A stretch of DNA of 64,000 nucleotides, from positions 1 through 64,000 of the forward strand of contig CAAGQJ010000060.1 in NCBI GenBank assembly GCA_900772095.1, read 5' to 3'. Positions 1 to 9,085 of this stretch are shown in pieces (positions within the stretch are counted from its first letter, which is position 1; each line of letters begins with the position of its first letter). The notes under the pieces were generated by a model. The model was not told where the DNA came from and did no database searches. It saw nothing but the letters and a program-made list of their open reading frames with translations. Position numbers and translations under genes: made by a program. This DNA is from Bacilli bacterium. Its GTDB lineage: Bacteria; Bacillota_I; Bacilli_A; RF39; UBA660.

Positions 1-7
1 CAATCAA

Positions 8-47
8 AAGCTCATAAAGGCTCAAAAAGGCTTAGTAAGGCTTAATA
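8..47 (+). repeat. Decamer repeat array 1 (AAGGCTTAGT family)
   Basis: Several units of GGCTCA/GGCTTA spaced about 10 bp apart, ending about 30 bases before the start codon of the first gene. It is the first of twelve arrays of this family, all oriented the same way on the + strand. Seen directly; function unknown. Confidence 0.85.
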
Positions 48-76
48 AAAATTTAATCAAAAACAAAAAAAAAACA

Positions 77-436
77 ATGAAAAAGTATTTCTTAAAAGAC
101 TCTAACGAAGAGCTTAAGTTTGGTGACATTATTGAGTTGGATTTCACCAAAGACACAGAAGATGGTCACACTCACCATTATCATTTGGAGTGTAAGTTTA
201 TCCCAGACCTCATTCCTTTGCTCCTTAAGCAGGAAATCATCATAGAAAAGGAGGTTGAGAGTAAGGACACCGAAACTTCAGATGCTGAGTGTTGTGAAGC
301 AGCACAGATCATTCTCTCTACTCTTGAGACTTTTGCTCTTAAGTTTAAGCAGATGGATGCCAAGATAGCTGCTCTTAACAAGACTATCAAGAAGCTTCAG
401 CACAACCACAATGCCAACAAGTCTCCACGAAAATAA
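77..436 (+). CDS. Small hypothetical protein, C-terminal coiled coil
   Basis: A 119-residue protein I do not recognise. The N-terminal half is a mixed strand-rich segment with a histidine cluster (GHTHHYH near residues 30-36). Residues about 70-110 look like an amphipathic helix or coiled coil (FKQMDAKIAALNKTIKKLQ). It starts about 30 bases after repeat array 1, with an A-rich leader (a run of A before ATG), as is common in Bacteroidetes genes without a strong Shine-Dalgarno. Its end overlaps the start of the following nuclease by 26 bases, so the two are probably translated from one message. No function can be assigned; a role near the nuclease is suggested only by position. Confidence 0.7.
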   Translation: MKKYFLKDSNEELKFGDIIELDFTKDTEDGHTHHYHLECKFIPDLIPLLLKQEIIIEKEVESKDTETSDAECCEAAQIILSTLETFALKFKQMDAKIAALNKTIKKLQHNHNANKSPRK

Positions 437-878
437 GAAGATTAAGAATGCCTCTCCCTTGGAGTATGATGACATCTACTTTAAGTCTCAACTTGAGAAG
501 ATGATTTATCAGACTCTTAGGGAGCAAGGCTTCCCTGTTAAGTATGAGCCTCATAAGTTTGTTCTATGGCAGGGCTTCCGTCCTACTGTCCCTTTCTATG
601 ATAAGGACAAATATACAAGAATGCTTAAGCTTGAGAGTAAGAAGATTATAGACATCACTTACACCCCTGACTTTGTATTTACATATAATGGTTTTCTTGT
701 TATCATTGAAGCTAAAGGCATGGAGAATGATTGCTTCTATCTCAAAAAGAAGATGTTCCGCAAGTGGTTGGAAGATAATCATCCAAAGAGTATTTACTTC
801 GAGATTTACACCAAGAAGCAGCTTCTTCAAGCCATCAACATCATCAAAGACTTGTCTCAAAAGTCCAAAGAAGTCTAA
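411..878 (+). CDS. PD-(D/E)XK nuclease, DUF1064 / Holliday-junction-resolvase-like
   Basis: A 155-residue protein with the layout of small phage PD-(D/E)XK nucleases. There is an early acidic residue in SQLEKMIYQTL (E29), then TPDFVF with D87, then the hydrophobic strand FLVIIEAKG with E100-x-K102. A basic/aromatic helix follows (FYLKKKMFRKWLE). This matches the DUF1064 type (T7 endonuclease I or VSR-like fold), a family linked to branched-DNA resolution or replication intermediates in phages. The ATG at 411 lies inside the preceding ORF; the next in-frame ATG (MIYQ) would remove E29, so the upstream start is preferred. The nuclease fold is well supported; the exact substrate is inference. 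Confidence 0.72.
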   Translation: MPTSLHENKKIKNASPLEYDDIYFKSQLEKMIYQTLREQGFPVKYEPHKFVLWQGFRPTVPFYDKDKYTRMLKLESKKIIDITYTPDFVFTYNGFLVIIEAKGMENDCFYLKKKMFRKWLEDNHPKSIYFEIYTKKQLLQAINIIKDLSQKSKEV

Positions 879-885
879 CCATCAA

Positions 886-966
886 TGGCTTAATAAGGCT
901 CAAGAAGGCTCAGAAAGGCTTAAAAGAAAGGCATAAAAAGGCTTAGTTAGGCTCAGTAAGGCTTAT
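886..966 (+). repeat. Decamer repeat array 2
   Basis: About eight GGCTTA/GGCTCA/GGCATA units at roughly 10-bp steps, filling most of the gap between the DUF1064-like nuclease and the next gene. It ends 20 bases before the start codon. Same orientation as all other arrays. Confidence 0.88.
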
Positions 967-985
967 TATTTAATTTTCAATCCCA

Positions 986-2029
986 ATGAATATTCCCAAA
1001 GAATTAAAAGATATTTCCTGGCAAGTTCCAGAGTCTACTTACAGAGCTGACCCAGCTCTCAGTTACTCCACTCTTGCCAAGTTTGAGCGTGAAGGCTTTA
1101 ACAAACTTGACCATCTTTTTGACCATATCTCTACTCAGTCATTGTTAGAGGGTTCTATGGTTGACTGTCTTATCACTGGTTCACAAGAGGAGTTTGATAA
1201 CTTGTATTATATTGCTGACTATCCTTCTATCGGTGATAAGGAGCAGTTGATAGCTAAAATGTTATATGAGAAGTACCATGATTCCTATGAGATATTTTCA
1301 TATATCCCAAATGATGTTATTCTTTCTGTGATTAATGAAGTAGGATGGCAAAAAAATTGGAGAGATGAAACAAGAGTTAGAGTTTTGTCTGAAAGAGTTG
1401 CTATGTATTATAATCTTATAACACAGGCAGGTACTAAAACTGTTGTGGACAGACCTACTTATGATAAAGTCATTAAGATGGTTCAAGCTCTCAAGACCTC
1501 TCCTGCCACTCAAGGCTACTTTGCTGACAATGACCCCATGTCTTCTGTCAAGAGATACTATCAGCTTAAGTTCCGTGCTAAGTTTGAAGGTGTATGCTAC
1601 AGATGTATGATGGACTTGGCTGTTGTTGATTATGAGGAAAAGAAGATATATCCCATTGACCTCAAGACCAGTGGTCACAAAGAGTGGGATTTTCAAGACA
1701 GCTTTGAGCAATGGTCTTACATGATACAGGCAAGGCTGTATTGGCGCATTCTCAAAGCCAACATGTCTAACGACCCTTACTTCAAGGATTTCACTCTTGA
1801 GGACTATCGTTTTATTGTTGTCAACAAGGAATCTCTTACTCCTCTTGTATGGGAGTTCCCTCTCACAAGGGCTAAAGGCACTCTTGTCAACAATGAAGGT
1901 AAGGAGTTCAGAGACCCCTTTGAAATAGGCAAGGAACTGCAAGGCTATCTTAATCTTCGTCCCACTGTCCCAGTAGGCATTGACAAGGATGGCATTAACA
2001 CCATCACCTGCCTAAAGCTAAAAGATTAG
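986..2029 (+). CDS. PD-(D/E)XK exonuclease, RecE/Cas4-like (DUF3799 type)
   Basis: A 347-residue protein with the core of the phage RecB/Cas4/exonuclease VIII-like PDDEXK family. The strand CYRCMMDLAVVD carries D210; YPIDLKTSG follows with D225-L-K227 (the DxK variant of ExK), then a helix with FEQWSYMIQARLYW (the QxxxY helix typical of Cas4/RecE-like nucleases). The N-terminal 190 residues are helical. It probably acts as a DNA 5'-3' exonuclease in recombination or replication. The gene stands alone, with repeat arrays on both sides (ends at 966 and starts at 2054), so it may be its own transcription unit. I see no linked single-strand annealing protein. Confidence 0.75.
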   Translation: MNIPKELKDISWQVPESTYRADPALSYSTLAKFEREGFNKLDHLFDHISTQSLLEGSMVDCLITGSQEEFDNLYYIADYPSIGDKEQLIAKMLYEKYHDSYEIFSYIPNDVILSVINEVGWQKNWRDETRVRVLSERVAMYYNLITQAGTKTVVDRPTYDKVIKMVQALKTSPATQGYFADNDPMSSVKRYYQLKFRAKFEGVCYRCMMDLAVVDYEEKKIYPIDLKTSGHKEWDFQDSFEQWSYMIQARLYWRILKANMSNDPYFKDFTLEDYRFIVVNKESLTPLVWEFPLTRAKGTLVNNEGKEFRDPFEIGKELQGYLNLRPTVPVGIDKDGINTITCLKLKD

Positions 2030-2053
2030 AAAGCCTTCAAAAAAAAAGAACTT

Positions 2054-2090
2054 AAAAAGGCTTAGAGAGGCTCAACAAGGCTTAGTAAAA
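2054..2090 (+). repeat. Decamer repeat array 3
   Basis: Three clear units (GGCTTA, GGCTCA, GGCTTA) at about 10-bp steps between the exonuclease and nrdD, about 60 bases before the nrdD start. Confidence 0.82.
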
Positions 2091-2150
2091 GAAGTCTCTC
2101 CCCTCACTCCACCAAATTATTAATTTTTTAACTGCATAATACAATATGAA

Positions 2151-4304
2151 ATGTTTGTAATTAAACGCAATGGCTCCAAAGAAGAGTTTTCAACAGAAAA
2201 GATTAAGTCTGCTATGCTCAAAGCATTCCAGGCTTGCCACTTCCCACTTTCTGAAAAGGATAAAAAGGATGTCTCAGTATTTCTTGATAACATTGAGAAG
2301 GAAGCACATGAGGACATATCTGTAGAAGACATTCAGAATAAGGTAGAGAAGTATCTTTGTAAGCGTTGGTTCCCTGTAGGCAAGGCTTACATGCTCTATA
2401 GAAAGAAACATACTGAAGCTCGTATTATTAAGGATAAGGTACAGTATATTCACAAGTATAATGCTTCTGAATCCTCTGCTACTAATCTTTCTAATACTGA
2501 TGACAATGCTAATACCATCAATAAGAATGCTGCCACTCTTGAGGGTGAACTTTATAAAGATACCTCTCGCTTAGTACAGCGTTCTCAAATGAAGGAACTT
2601 CTTGCTGAGATTAATTCTCCATATAGAGACCAGTACATTAAGGACCTTGAGCATCACATTTTTTATCAGCATGATGAGAGTTGTCCTATTCTCAAGCCTT
2701 ATTGTAGTGCCTATACTCTCTATCCTCTTCTTGTTGATGGTACTGACAATATTGATGGCACCAAGAATCATGCTCCTCATCATCTTAGTTCCTTTTGTGG
2801 ACAGTTTCAGAATCTCGTATTCCTATTGTCTGCACAAAAGAAGGGTGCTGGAGCTTATGGTGAGTTCTTCAATTTCTTTTCTTATTTCTGTGAGAAAGAA
2901 TGGGGTAAGGAATATTATAAGAAGGAAGATGTCATTATTACCAATGAACATTGTCTTGAGCAGAAAACTATTGGTCAGACCATTGATCAATTCTTTCAGT
3001 CTATCACTCATTATATCAATCAACCTGCTGGCAATCGTGGCTATCAATCACCATTTACCAACTTTAATGTCTTTGATAGCTACTATTGGCATGCTATGTT
3101 TGATGATTTCTGTTTCCCAGATGGTTCTAAGCCTAATTGGGATGCTGTCAATTGGTTACAGAAGAGATATATTAGGTGGCTCAATAAAGAACGCACTGAA
3201 ACTATACTTACATTTCCTGTAGTTACAGTCTGCTGTCTTACTAATGACAATGATGCTCTTGACAAGGAGTATAAGGATTTCATTACTACTCAATGGGCTG
3301 AAGGTGATTCTTTATTTGCCTATCTTTCCAAGAATGCTGATAGTATCTCTTCTTGCTGTAGATTGCGCAATGAAGTTACTGACAATACATTCTCCTCTAC
3401 CACTGGTCTTACTGGTGTACAGACAGGCTCTTGCAATGTCATGACTATTAATCTCAATAGAATTATTCAAGATTGTAATAGAAGTTATGGTATAAAACAA
3501 CATGGTGGATGGAGAGAAAACACTTCTTTCATAAAGAATTATCTTGAAAACATTCTTCTCAGAGTCTATGACTATCAGCGTGCCTATAAGACTGGTCTTT
3601 ACAAGATGGATGCTCATGGTATGTTCCCTCAGACCAAAGCTGGCTATATAAACTTTGATAGACTCTATTGTACTATTGGTGTCAATGGTCTTAATGAAGC
3701 TGCAAGATTCCTCGGACTTACTGTCAGCAACAACAAGGAGTATCTTGACTTTGCATCATGGGTTCTTAATGTCATTAAGCAATACAACAGGCAGCACTCT
3801 TCCAAGAAGTTCATGTTCAATTTGGAGTTAGTTCCTGCTGAGAGCCTTGGTGTGAAGAACTATAATTGGGACAAGCAGGATGGCTATTGGGTCCCCTCTG
3901 ATAAGAATCTATATAACTCCTACATCTATGATGCTCATGACAACACTTCTATTCTTGACAAAATTGCCATGCAGGGTGGTCAGATTGCCCAATCCATTGA
4001 TGGTGGACAGGCTTCCCATCTTAATCTTGAAGACAATCTTTCTAAAGAACAATACACCAAACTTCTTGAATATGCAATCAAGGTAGGTAACAATTACATC
4101 ACCTTCAATGTCCCTCAGACCCAGTGTGATGATTGTAAGTTTATTGCCAAGCATCCTTTCCATGTTTGTCCTAAGTGTGGTAGTCATAATACTACTCTAT
4201 GGACTCGTGTTATAGGTTATCTAAAGCCTATGAAGTCATGGTCTGAAAGCCGTCAGCAAGAAGGTAGTCATCGTATGTTTGCTAAAAAGAATGAAGTATG
4301 CTAA
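2151..4304 (+). CDS. nrdD: Anaerobic (class III) ribonucleoside-triphosphate reductase
   Basis: A 717-residue protein of normal NrdD length. It reduces ribonucleoside triphosphates to dNTPs using a glycyl radical and works only without oxygen, fitting a gut phage with an anaerobic host. Residues 1-90 are an ATP-cone regulatory domain (starts MFVIKRNGSKEEF). The C-terminal zinc site has C659, C662, C673 and C676 (CDDC, CPKC). The glycyl-radical loop is RVIGYL with G689 near the end, as expected. The activase gene follows with a 7-base overlap, so the pair is translationally coupled. Upstream is repeat array 3 and an AT-rich leader. The gene looks intact. Confidence 0.95.
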   Translation: MFVIKRNGSKEEFSTEKIKSAMLKAFQACHFPLSEKDKKDVSVFLDNIEKEAHEDISVEDIQNKVEKYLCKRWFPVGKAYMLYRKKHTEARIIKDKVQYIHKYNASESSATNLSNTDDNANTINKNAATLEGELYKDTSRLVQRSQMKELLAEINSPYRDQYIKDLEHHIFYQHDESCPILKPYCSAYTLYPLLVDGTDNIDGTKNHAPHHLSSFCGQFQNLVFLLSAQKKGAGAYGEFFNFFSYFCEKEWGKEYYKKEDVIITNEHCLEQKTIGQTIDQFFQSITHYINQPAGNRGYQSPFTNFNVFDSYYWHAMFDDFCFPDGSKPNWDAVNWLQKRYIRWLNKERTETILTFPVVTVCCLTNDNDALDKEYKDFITTQWAEGDSLFAYLSKNADSISSCCRLRNEVTDNTFSSTTGLTGVQTGSCNVMTINLNRIIQDCNRSYGIKQHGGWRENTSFIKNYLENILLRVYDYQRAYKTGLYKMDAHGMFPQTKAGYINFDRLYCTIGVNGLNEAARFLGLTVSNNKEYLDFASWVLNVIKQYNRQHSSKKFMFNLELVPAESLGVKNYNWDKQDGYWVPSDKNLYNSYIYDAHDNTSILDKIAMQGGQIAQSIDGGQASHLNLEDNLSKEQYTKLLEYAIKVGNNYITFNVPQTQCDDCKFIAKHPFHVCPKCGSHNTTLWTRVIGYLKPMKSWSESRQQEGSHRMFAKKNEVC

Positions 4305-4774
4305 AGTATATTTATTGTAAAGAAGTATTCAGTGAGGTGCCAGGGGAAATATCCCTTGGCATCTCTATCTCAGGTTGTACTATTCATTGTCAAGGATGTC
4401 ATTCCAGAGAGTTGTGGGAAGACAAAGGTACTCCTCTTACTATTAAGGAACTTCAGTCTCTCCTTGACAAGCACCAAGGCATTACATGTATCTGTCTTCT
4501 TGGTGGTGAGCATAACATTGATTCTCTTATTGAATTGTTCATGTATGCTCATCAAAGAGTAAAGACTGCATGGTATTGTGGTCTTGACATGATTCCTAAG
4601 GACAAGATAGGTATTCTAAAGTATCTTGATTTTGTCAAAATTGGTTATTATGATCAGGAACTTGGAGGTCTTGGTAGTCCCCTCACCAATCAACAGTTTT
4701 ATAAAGTAGAATCCATCTCAGATAATGATTCTCCTAAATTAACTAATATCACAAGCCTATTCTTACAGCATTAA
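4298..4774 (+). CDS. nrdG: Anaerobic ribonucleotide reductase activating protein (radical SAM)
   Basis: A 158-residue radical SAM enzyme that uses a 4Fe-4S cluster and S-adenosylmethionine to install the glycyl radical on NrdD. The cluster motif CxxxCxxC is present (C27, C31, C34 in GCTIHCQGCHS). It is followed by the usual LGGEH segment (NrdG has a GGEP-like motif here) and VKIGYYDQELGGLGSP near the C-terminus, which resembles the conserved substrate-binding end of NrdG. The start overlaps the end of nrdD by 7 bases. Length is typical of the family. Confidence 0.93.
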   Translation: MLKYIYCKEVFSEVPGEISLGISISGCTIHCQGCHSRELWEDKGTPLTIKELQSLLDKHQGITCICLLGGEHNIDSLIELFMYAHQRVKTAWYCGLDMIPKDKIGILKYLDFVKIGYYDQELGGLGSPLTNQQFYKVESISDNDSPKLTNITSLFLQH

Positions 4775-4795
4775 TCAGTCCTTTCTACCCAATGA

Positions 4796-4882
4796 CTTAG
4801 AAAAGCTCAAAGAGGCCTAGTTAGGCTTATTAAAATCCCCAAAGGCTTAAAGATGCTCAGTAAGGCTTAGTAAGGCTTAATT
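4796..4882 (+). repeat. Decamer repeat array 4
   Basis: Two groups of GGCTTA-type units separated by a short unrelated stretch, between nrdG and dut. The array ends 24 bases before the dut start codon. Confidence 0.85.
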
Positions 4883-4905
4883 AATAACAATAAACAAACA
4901 AAAAT

Positions 4906-5451
4906 ATGAAAATCAAAATAAAAGAAATTACCCCAGGCTGTATGCCCGAAATCCTCAAAGTTGGTGATTGCATTGACCTCATGACTTCTGAGGAATACAT
5001 TCTCAAGGGTCCCAGTATTAAAAAATATAGCAAGTACAAAGGTAACAACAAAGTTATAGAAAGAGTAGGTGAAGTATCATTTCAGTATGCTCTCCTCGAC
5101 CTTGGTGTTGTCATTGAACTTCCTAAAGGCTTTGAAGCTAAGGCCTACCCTCGCAGTTCTACATTCAAAAAGTGGGGCATTCTCTTGGCAAATTCAGTAG
5201 GCATTATTGATAATAGCTACTGTGGTCCTAATGATATATGGAAGTTTCCTGCCCTTGCCACTCGCAATGTTACCATTCCTAAAGGCACTCCTATTGCTCA
5301 GTTTCAAATTCAGCTCTCACAGAAAGCCACTATCTGGCAGAAACTTCGTTGGCTCTTCTCTCCAAAGATTGAGCTTGTCAAAGTAGATGAACTTCACAAT
5401 GAAAACAGAGGTGGTTTAGGCACTGGCTCTGACAAATACCGAACAAAATAA
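4906..5451 (+). CDS. dut: dUTPase / dCTP deaminase-family nucleotidohydrolase
   Basis: A 181-residue protein of the trimeric dUTPase fold. Conserved motifs are visible in order: YPRSST at residues 81-86 (motif II), GIIDNSYCGPND at 99-110 (motif III, with the catalytic Asp), and NRGGLGTG at 167-174 (motif V, the P-loop-like C-terminal arm that closes over the nucleotide). The enzyme hydrolyses dUTP to dUMP, keeping uracil out of phage DNA and feeding thymidylate synthesis, which fits the ThyX-like gene at 11243. It lies between repeat arrays 4 and 5 and may be a separate unit. Confidence 0.92.
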   Translation: MKIKIKEITPGCMPEILKVGDCIDLMTSEEYILKGPSIKKYSKYKGNNKVIERVGEVSFQYALLDLGVVIELPKGFEAKAYPRSSTFKKWGILLANSVGIIDNSYCGPNDIWKFPALATRNVTIPKGTPIAQFQIQLSQKATIWQKLRWLFSPKIELVKVDELHNENRGGLGTGSDKYRTK

Positions 5452-5506
5452 AACTAAAAAGTAAAAGAAAAAACATAATAGTAAATAGTCACAGCCTCTT
5501 CCTTTC

Positions 5507-5545
5507 TTAAAGGCTTAGTTAGCCCAAAAGGGCTTAGGGAGGCTC
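5507..5545 (+). repeat. Decamer repeat array 5
   Basis: Three units including a degenerate one (GGGCTTAGGG) between dut and the retropepsin-like gene, ending about 28 bases before that start codon. Confidence 0.8.
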
Positions 5546-5573
5546 ATCACTCATCAATCAAAAAATCATCACT

Positions 5574-6023
5574 ATGCTCAAAAAAATAATCAACAAATTC
5601 CTTGATATTCATCCTAATGCCATGTCTTTCAAGAACAGTATTGACTTGGCTGAACTTCCTGTAGTCACATTCTACCAAGGCAGCAAGAAAATCAATTTCC
5701 TCCTTGACACTGGCTCTAATAATTGTATCATTGACAGCTCTTATCTCAAGAATCTTAATCACAGAATAGTGTGCGATGTTGAGAATACTGTTACTGGCAT
5801 TGAAGGCAATGGTCAGAAGGCTGAAGGTGTATGTACTTTTGCCATGTCTTACAAAGACAAGATCTATGAGTATGCCTTTGTCATTCAGGATATGTCTGGG
5901 GTATTCAATTCTATCAAGAAGGAGACTGGTGTCACCATTCATGGCATACTTGGCTCTAAGTTCTTTAATGACTACAAGTATGTCCTTGATTTCAAGGAAC
6001 TGATAGCTTATAGTAAAGAATGA
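5574..6023 (+). CDS. Retropepsin-like aspartic protease
   Basis: A 149-residue protein with a single-domain clan AA aspartic protease fold, as in retroviral proteases that work as dimers. The catalytic DTGS lies at residues 45-48 in INFLLDTGSNNCIID. The second hallmark, hydrophobic-hydrophobic-glycine, is HGILGSKFF at 123-131. No signal peptide is seen, so it should act in the cytoplasm or virion. Its stop codon overlaps the start of the DNA polymerase gene (ATGA, 4 bases), so the two proteins are made together. Processing of a phage protein, for example the 3827-residue polyprotein, is an attractive guess but only inference. Phage-borne retropepsins are not a standard annotation. Confidence 0.8.
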   Translation: MLKKIINKFLDIHPNAMSFKNSIDLAELPVVTFYQGSKKINFLLDTGSNNCIIDSSYLKNLNHRIVCDVENTVTGIEGNGQKAEGVCTFAMSYKDKIYEYAFVIQDMSGVFNSIKKETGVTIHGILGSKFFNDYKYVLDFKELIAYSKE

Positions 6024-8188
6024 TTTATTTTGTATCTAATCAAAAAACTCTATTTGAAAGTGATAGCTTTCAATCTATGTCTGTAGAGGAATCTGTAGCT
6101 CTTATCAAGTCCTGGAAAATCTTTCAGTTTGATACTGAGGGTACAGGACTTGATTGTCACATTGCTAAAGTTCTTCTTATGCAATTTGGTAGTATGGACA
6201 AAACTACACAAGTTGTAGTTGACTGTACTACAATAGACCCCCTTCTTTATAAAGATGTCATTGAACAGGGCTTTCTTGTTGGACAAAATCTTAAGTATGA
6301 TGCCAAGATGCTTATGGCTTTAGGTATCTTTATTCGTAGATGTTATGACACTATGATTGCTGAAATGCTTAGATACTTTGGCTTCCCAAGAATCCCTGTT
6401 TCTCCAGAGGAATATGAGGAACAAAAATATGACTTTCCTTATCATATCAAGACTTCTAAAGCCAAGAAGAATTGTCCAAGCCGAACTTATTATGAACTTA
6501 GTTTTGCTCTTGATGCCATTGGCTATAAGTATCTTGGTGTTAATATTGATAAGTCTGTCCGTGGTAAGATTAAGTATGTTGGCATTACTGAAGAAGTCAT
6601 TGTCTATGGTGCCAATGATGTTGTTCATCTTGCAGACATCATGAATGCACAGGTAGCTTACTTTAAGTCCATAAATGCCATGCCTGCCTTAAAGATTGAG
6701 TGCAGTGCTGTTCTTCCTATTGCTTATTTTGAGTATTGTGGTGTAAAAATTGATGAAGCCAAGTGGCTAAGCATCTACAAACGTAATTGTAGTGACTTGC
6801 AGAAAGTCAAGGACAAACTTAATGCTTTTGTTGTTAATCTCGGCAATAAGGATTTCATCAGAAACACTATTCAACTTGACCTCTTTGAGGATGTTGATAC
6901 CTCTGACAAGTCTAAATGTAATATCAATTGGAATAGTACTGATGATGTTGTTCCTCTCTTGAAGTTCCTTGGCTACAACACTAAGGGTTGGAATAAAGAG
7001 AAGAAGGAGGAGACTGAAAGCAAAGGTGCTGATTTGGTGAAGAAGCAAAAGCATGTCAATCCTGAGTTCTCTGCCTTATACCTTGAACTTTCACGCCTTG
7101 AGAAGCTTTGTTCTACCTATGGTCCACAATATATCAATGCCATCAATCCTAAGACCAAAAGGATTCATACTGAGTTTCGTCAACTTGATACTGTCACTGG
7201 CAGACTTTCTTGTGGTTCACAAAAGCAGAATGAGGATTTAGCTTCTCTCAAAGGTCTTCCTTTACAGCCAAGAAAAAGTCATCCTGAAGAGGTTTGTGCT
7301 TATCCTCAAATTCAGAATCTTCCTAACACTGATGAAGTCCGTTCTTGCTTTATAGCAGAAGAAGGTAATGACTTTATCTCTATAGACTATAACAGTGAGG
7401 AGTCAAGACTTCTTGCAAGTCTATCTGGAGACAAGGGTATGCTTGAGGTTTTTGAAAAGGGTTATGACATGCACAGCTATGTAGCATGGCTTATCTATCC
7501 TGACAAGATTCCTCGTGATGTTGATATCAGAAGCATTAAGGAGAAGTATCATTCTCTTAGACAATCTGCTAAAGGTCCTGAGTTCACTTTTGCTTTCCTT
7601 GGTAACTGGGCTACTCTTGTAGGCAACTATGGTATGCCTAAAGAAGAAGCTATGCAGATTGAGGAAAACTACAAGAAGGGTTTTGCTGGTGCCACAAAAT
7701 ATCAAGAACAATGTAAGAAGTATACTGAGTCCACTGGCATAATCAGAGTATGTCGTGAAACTGGGCATATTTCTCGTTGGTGGGATTGGCAGAAGTGGAT
7801 TAAAAGACAACGCTCTACTGAATTTTGGGATGAATACAGAGAAAGAAAAGCTGCTGGATTGCCAAGAACTGAAGAAGCTAATGAGCACTTTGCTGCAAGA
7901 AACAAGTATGACAAGAACAGTGTCAATAGCACTACTCAAGGTCTTGGTGCTGTTATCTTTAAGGAGTTTACTTATGCTCTCTACATTTGGATTCTTGATA
8001 AGGGTTATCAGAATAAGGTTAAGTTCTGTGTCCCTGTGCATGATGAAATTTGTGAAGAATGTCCAAAGGAACTTACTTCTGAGGTTGTTGCTGCAACAAA
8101 GCATTTCATGGAAACTGTTGGAGCAAAGTATTGTCACAGACTTCCTCTTCCTGCTGAAGAAGAGGTTGGTCAATTTTGGAAACATTAA
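6020..8188 (+). CDS. polA: DNA polymerase, family A, with 3'-5' exonuclease domain
   Basis: A 722-residue replicative polymerase. Residues 1-220 form a DEDD proofreading exonuclease: FDTEGTGLD (D38, E40), NLKYDAKML (D94) and the CYDTMIAEM segment (D110). The polymerase half shows motif A as ISIDYNSEESRLLA (D456), the O-helix region in RQSAKGPEFTFAFLGNW, and motif C as VPVHDEICEE (D675). No 5' nuclease domain is present, as usual for phage family A replicases. It overlaps the retropepsin-like gene by 4 bases and is followed 6 bases later by an unknown gene, so the three form an operon. Confidence 0.95.
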   Translation: MIYFVSNQKTLFESDSFQSMSVEESVALIKSWKIFQFDTEGTGLDCHIAKVLLMQFGSMDKTTQVVVDCTTIDPLLYKDVIEQGFLVGQNLKYDAKMLMALGIFIRRCYDTMIAEMLRYFGFPRIPVSPEEYEEQKYDFPYHIKTSKAKKNCPSRTYYELSFALDAIGYKYLGVNIDKSVRGKIKYVGITEEVIVYGANDVVHLADIMNAQVAYFKSINAMPALKIECSAVLPIAYFEYCGVKIDEAKWLSIYKRNCSDLQKVKDKLNAFVVNLGNKDFIRNTIQLDLFEDVDTSDKSKCNINWNSTDDVVPLLKFLGYNTKGWNKEKKEETESKGADLVKKQKHVNPEFSALYLELSRLEKLCSTYGPQYINAINPKTKRIHTEFRQLDTVTGRLSCGSQKQNEDLASLKGLPLQPRKSHPEEVCAYPQIQNLPNTDEVRSCFIAEEGNDFISIDYNSEESRLLASLSGDKGMLEVFEKGYDMHSYVAWLIYPDKIPRDVDIRSIKEKYHSLRQSAKGPEFTFAFLGNWATLVGNYGMPKEEAMQIEENYKKGFAGATKYQEQCKKYTESTGIIRVCRETGHISRWWDWQKWIKRQRSTEFWDEYRERKAAGLPRTEEANEHFAARNKYDKNSVNSTTQGLGAVIFKEFTYALYIWILDKGYQNKVKFCVPVHDEICEECPKELTSEVVAATKHFMETVGAKYCHRLPLPAEEEVGQFWKH

Positions 8189-8194
8189 TTTATT

Positions 8195-8932
8195 ATGGTT
8201 ATAACAGACGACGATTTAATTACTATCTGGAGATACTTCCAGTATTGTTGCCTACCTTCCATCACTATGGCAAGGTATGCTTATTTGGATTACATTGATG
8301 ACATAAAGGCTGAAAAGTCTTTCTATCGTCATCTTAACAAGCAATCCATTAACAGGATTGGTAAACAGCTGGAAGCTCTTCCAGATAGTCTTATGGCTGT
8401 CAGCAGTCAGAACATTAGGTATATGAATATTCTCTCTGACAATATTGAAGAACAGTTTGAAAAGGAAGAGGAAGAGCTTCATCGTGCTTTATACATTTCT
8501 TTTAGGAATGCCAAGATGCAGCATCTTGATTGTCTTGCTGCTTTGCATTACATTTCCACCATGCTTCAGATTGCTTCTGTCACATTCTCTCAGTGTTGTC
8601 ATGACATGAAACAGACTCTTCATAAAGACCCTACTGTTCTTTTCTCTACTTATGACCTTCATTCTCTCTCTGAGAAGTGGTCTGAGGTTGTTGACAAGGC
8701 TACTGAATGTTTTGGTTATAACAAGAATGATAAGAAGACTCCTTCTGTTGACCTTAACAACTTAAGATGTATCAAGGCTGTAGATGCTATCAGAGCAAAA
8801 CTTGCTGACATTGAAACCTTACGCACTGCTATGCGTAAGTCCTATCCTTGGAGTATCAATTACAAAGAAGGGGTTCCTTATGAGCATTCTACTGACTGGC
8901 TAATAGTCAACACCAACCAAGACTCTAAATAA
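8195..8932 (+). CDS. Hypothetical protein downstream of DNA polymerase
   Basis: A 245-residue, mostly helical protein that I do not recognise. Two cysteines lie near the N-terminus (YFQYCCLP). An acidic helical stretch follows (FEKEEEELHRAL near residue 90), and two long helices around residues 100-150 and 185-225 are likely. No transmembrane segment or catalytic motif stands out. It follows polA by 6 bases and is probably in the same message, so a role linked to replication is possible but unproven. Confidence 0.72.
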   Translation: MVITDDDLITIWRYFQYCCLPSITMARYAYLDYIDDIKAEKSFYRHLNKQSINRIGKQLEALPDSLMAVSSQNIRYMNILSDNIEEQFEKEEEELHRALYISFRNAKMQHLDCLAALHYISTMLQIASVTFSQCCHDMKQTLHKDPTVLFSTYDLHSLSEKWSEVVDKATECFGYNKNDKKTPSVDLNNLRCIKAVDAIRAKLADIETLRTAMRKSYPWSINYKEGVPYEHSTDWLIVNTNQDSK

Positions 8933-8947
8933 TAATATCTTCCAATC

Positions 8948-9046
8948 AAAGGCTCAGAAAGACTCATTAAGACTTAGTTAGGCTATCTCCCAATCTCCTT
9001 TTCTTCAAAGGCTTAGTTAGGCTCATAGAGGCCCAGCAAGGCTCAT
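8948..9046 (+). repeat. Decamer repeat array 6
   Basis: A long array in two blocks. The first is degenerate (GGCTCA, GACTCA, GACTTA, GGCTAT) and the second better conserved (GGCTTA, GGCTCA, GGCCCA, GGCTCA). It fills most of the gap between the polA operon and the DUF3310 gene. Confidence 0.85.
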
Positions 9047-9085
9047 TATCATTATCATTTCTCTCACAAAAAAAATTACAAAACA

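Noticed and set aside
4298..4774. A 76-residue overlapping + ORF at 4332-4562 and other overlapping ORFs on either strand
   Set aside because: They lie fully inside well-supported genes in other frames, have no family features, and reflect the A/T-rich codon bias of the real genes.
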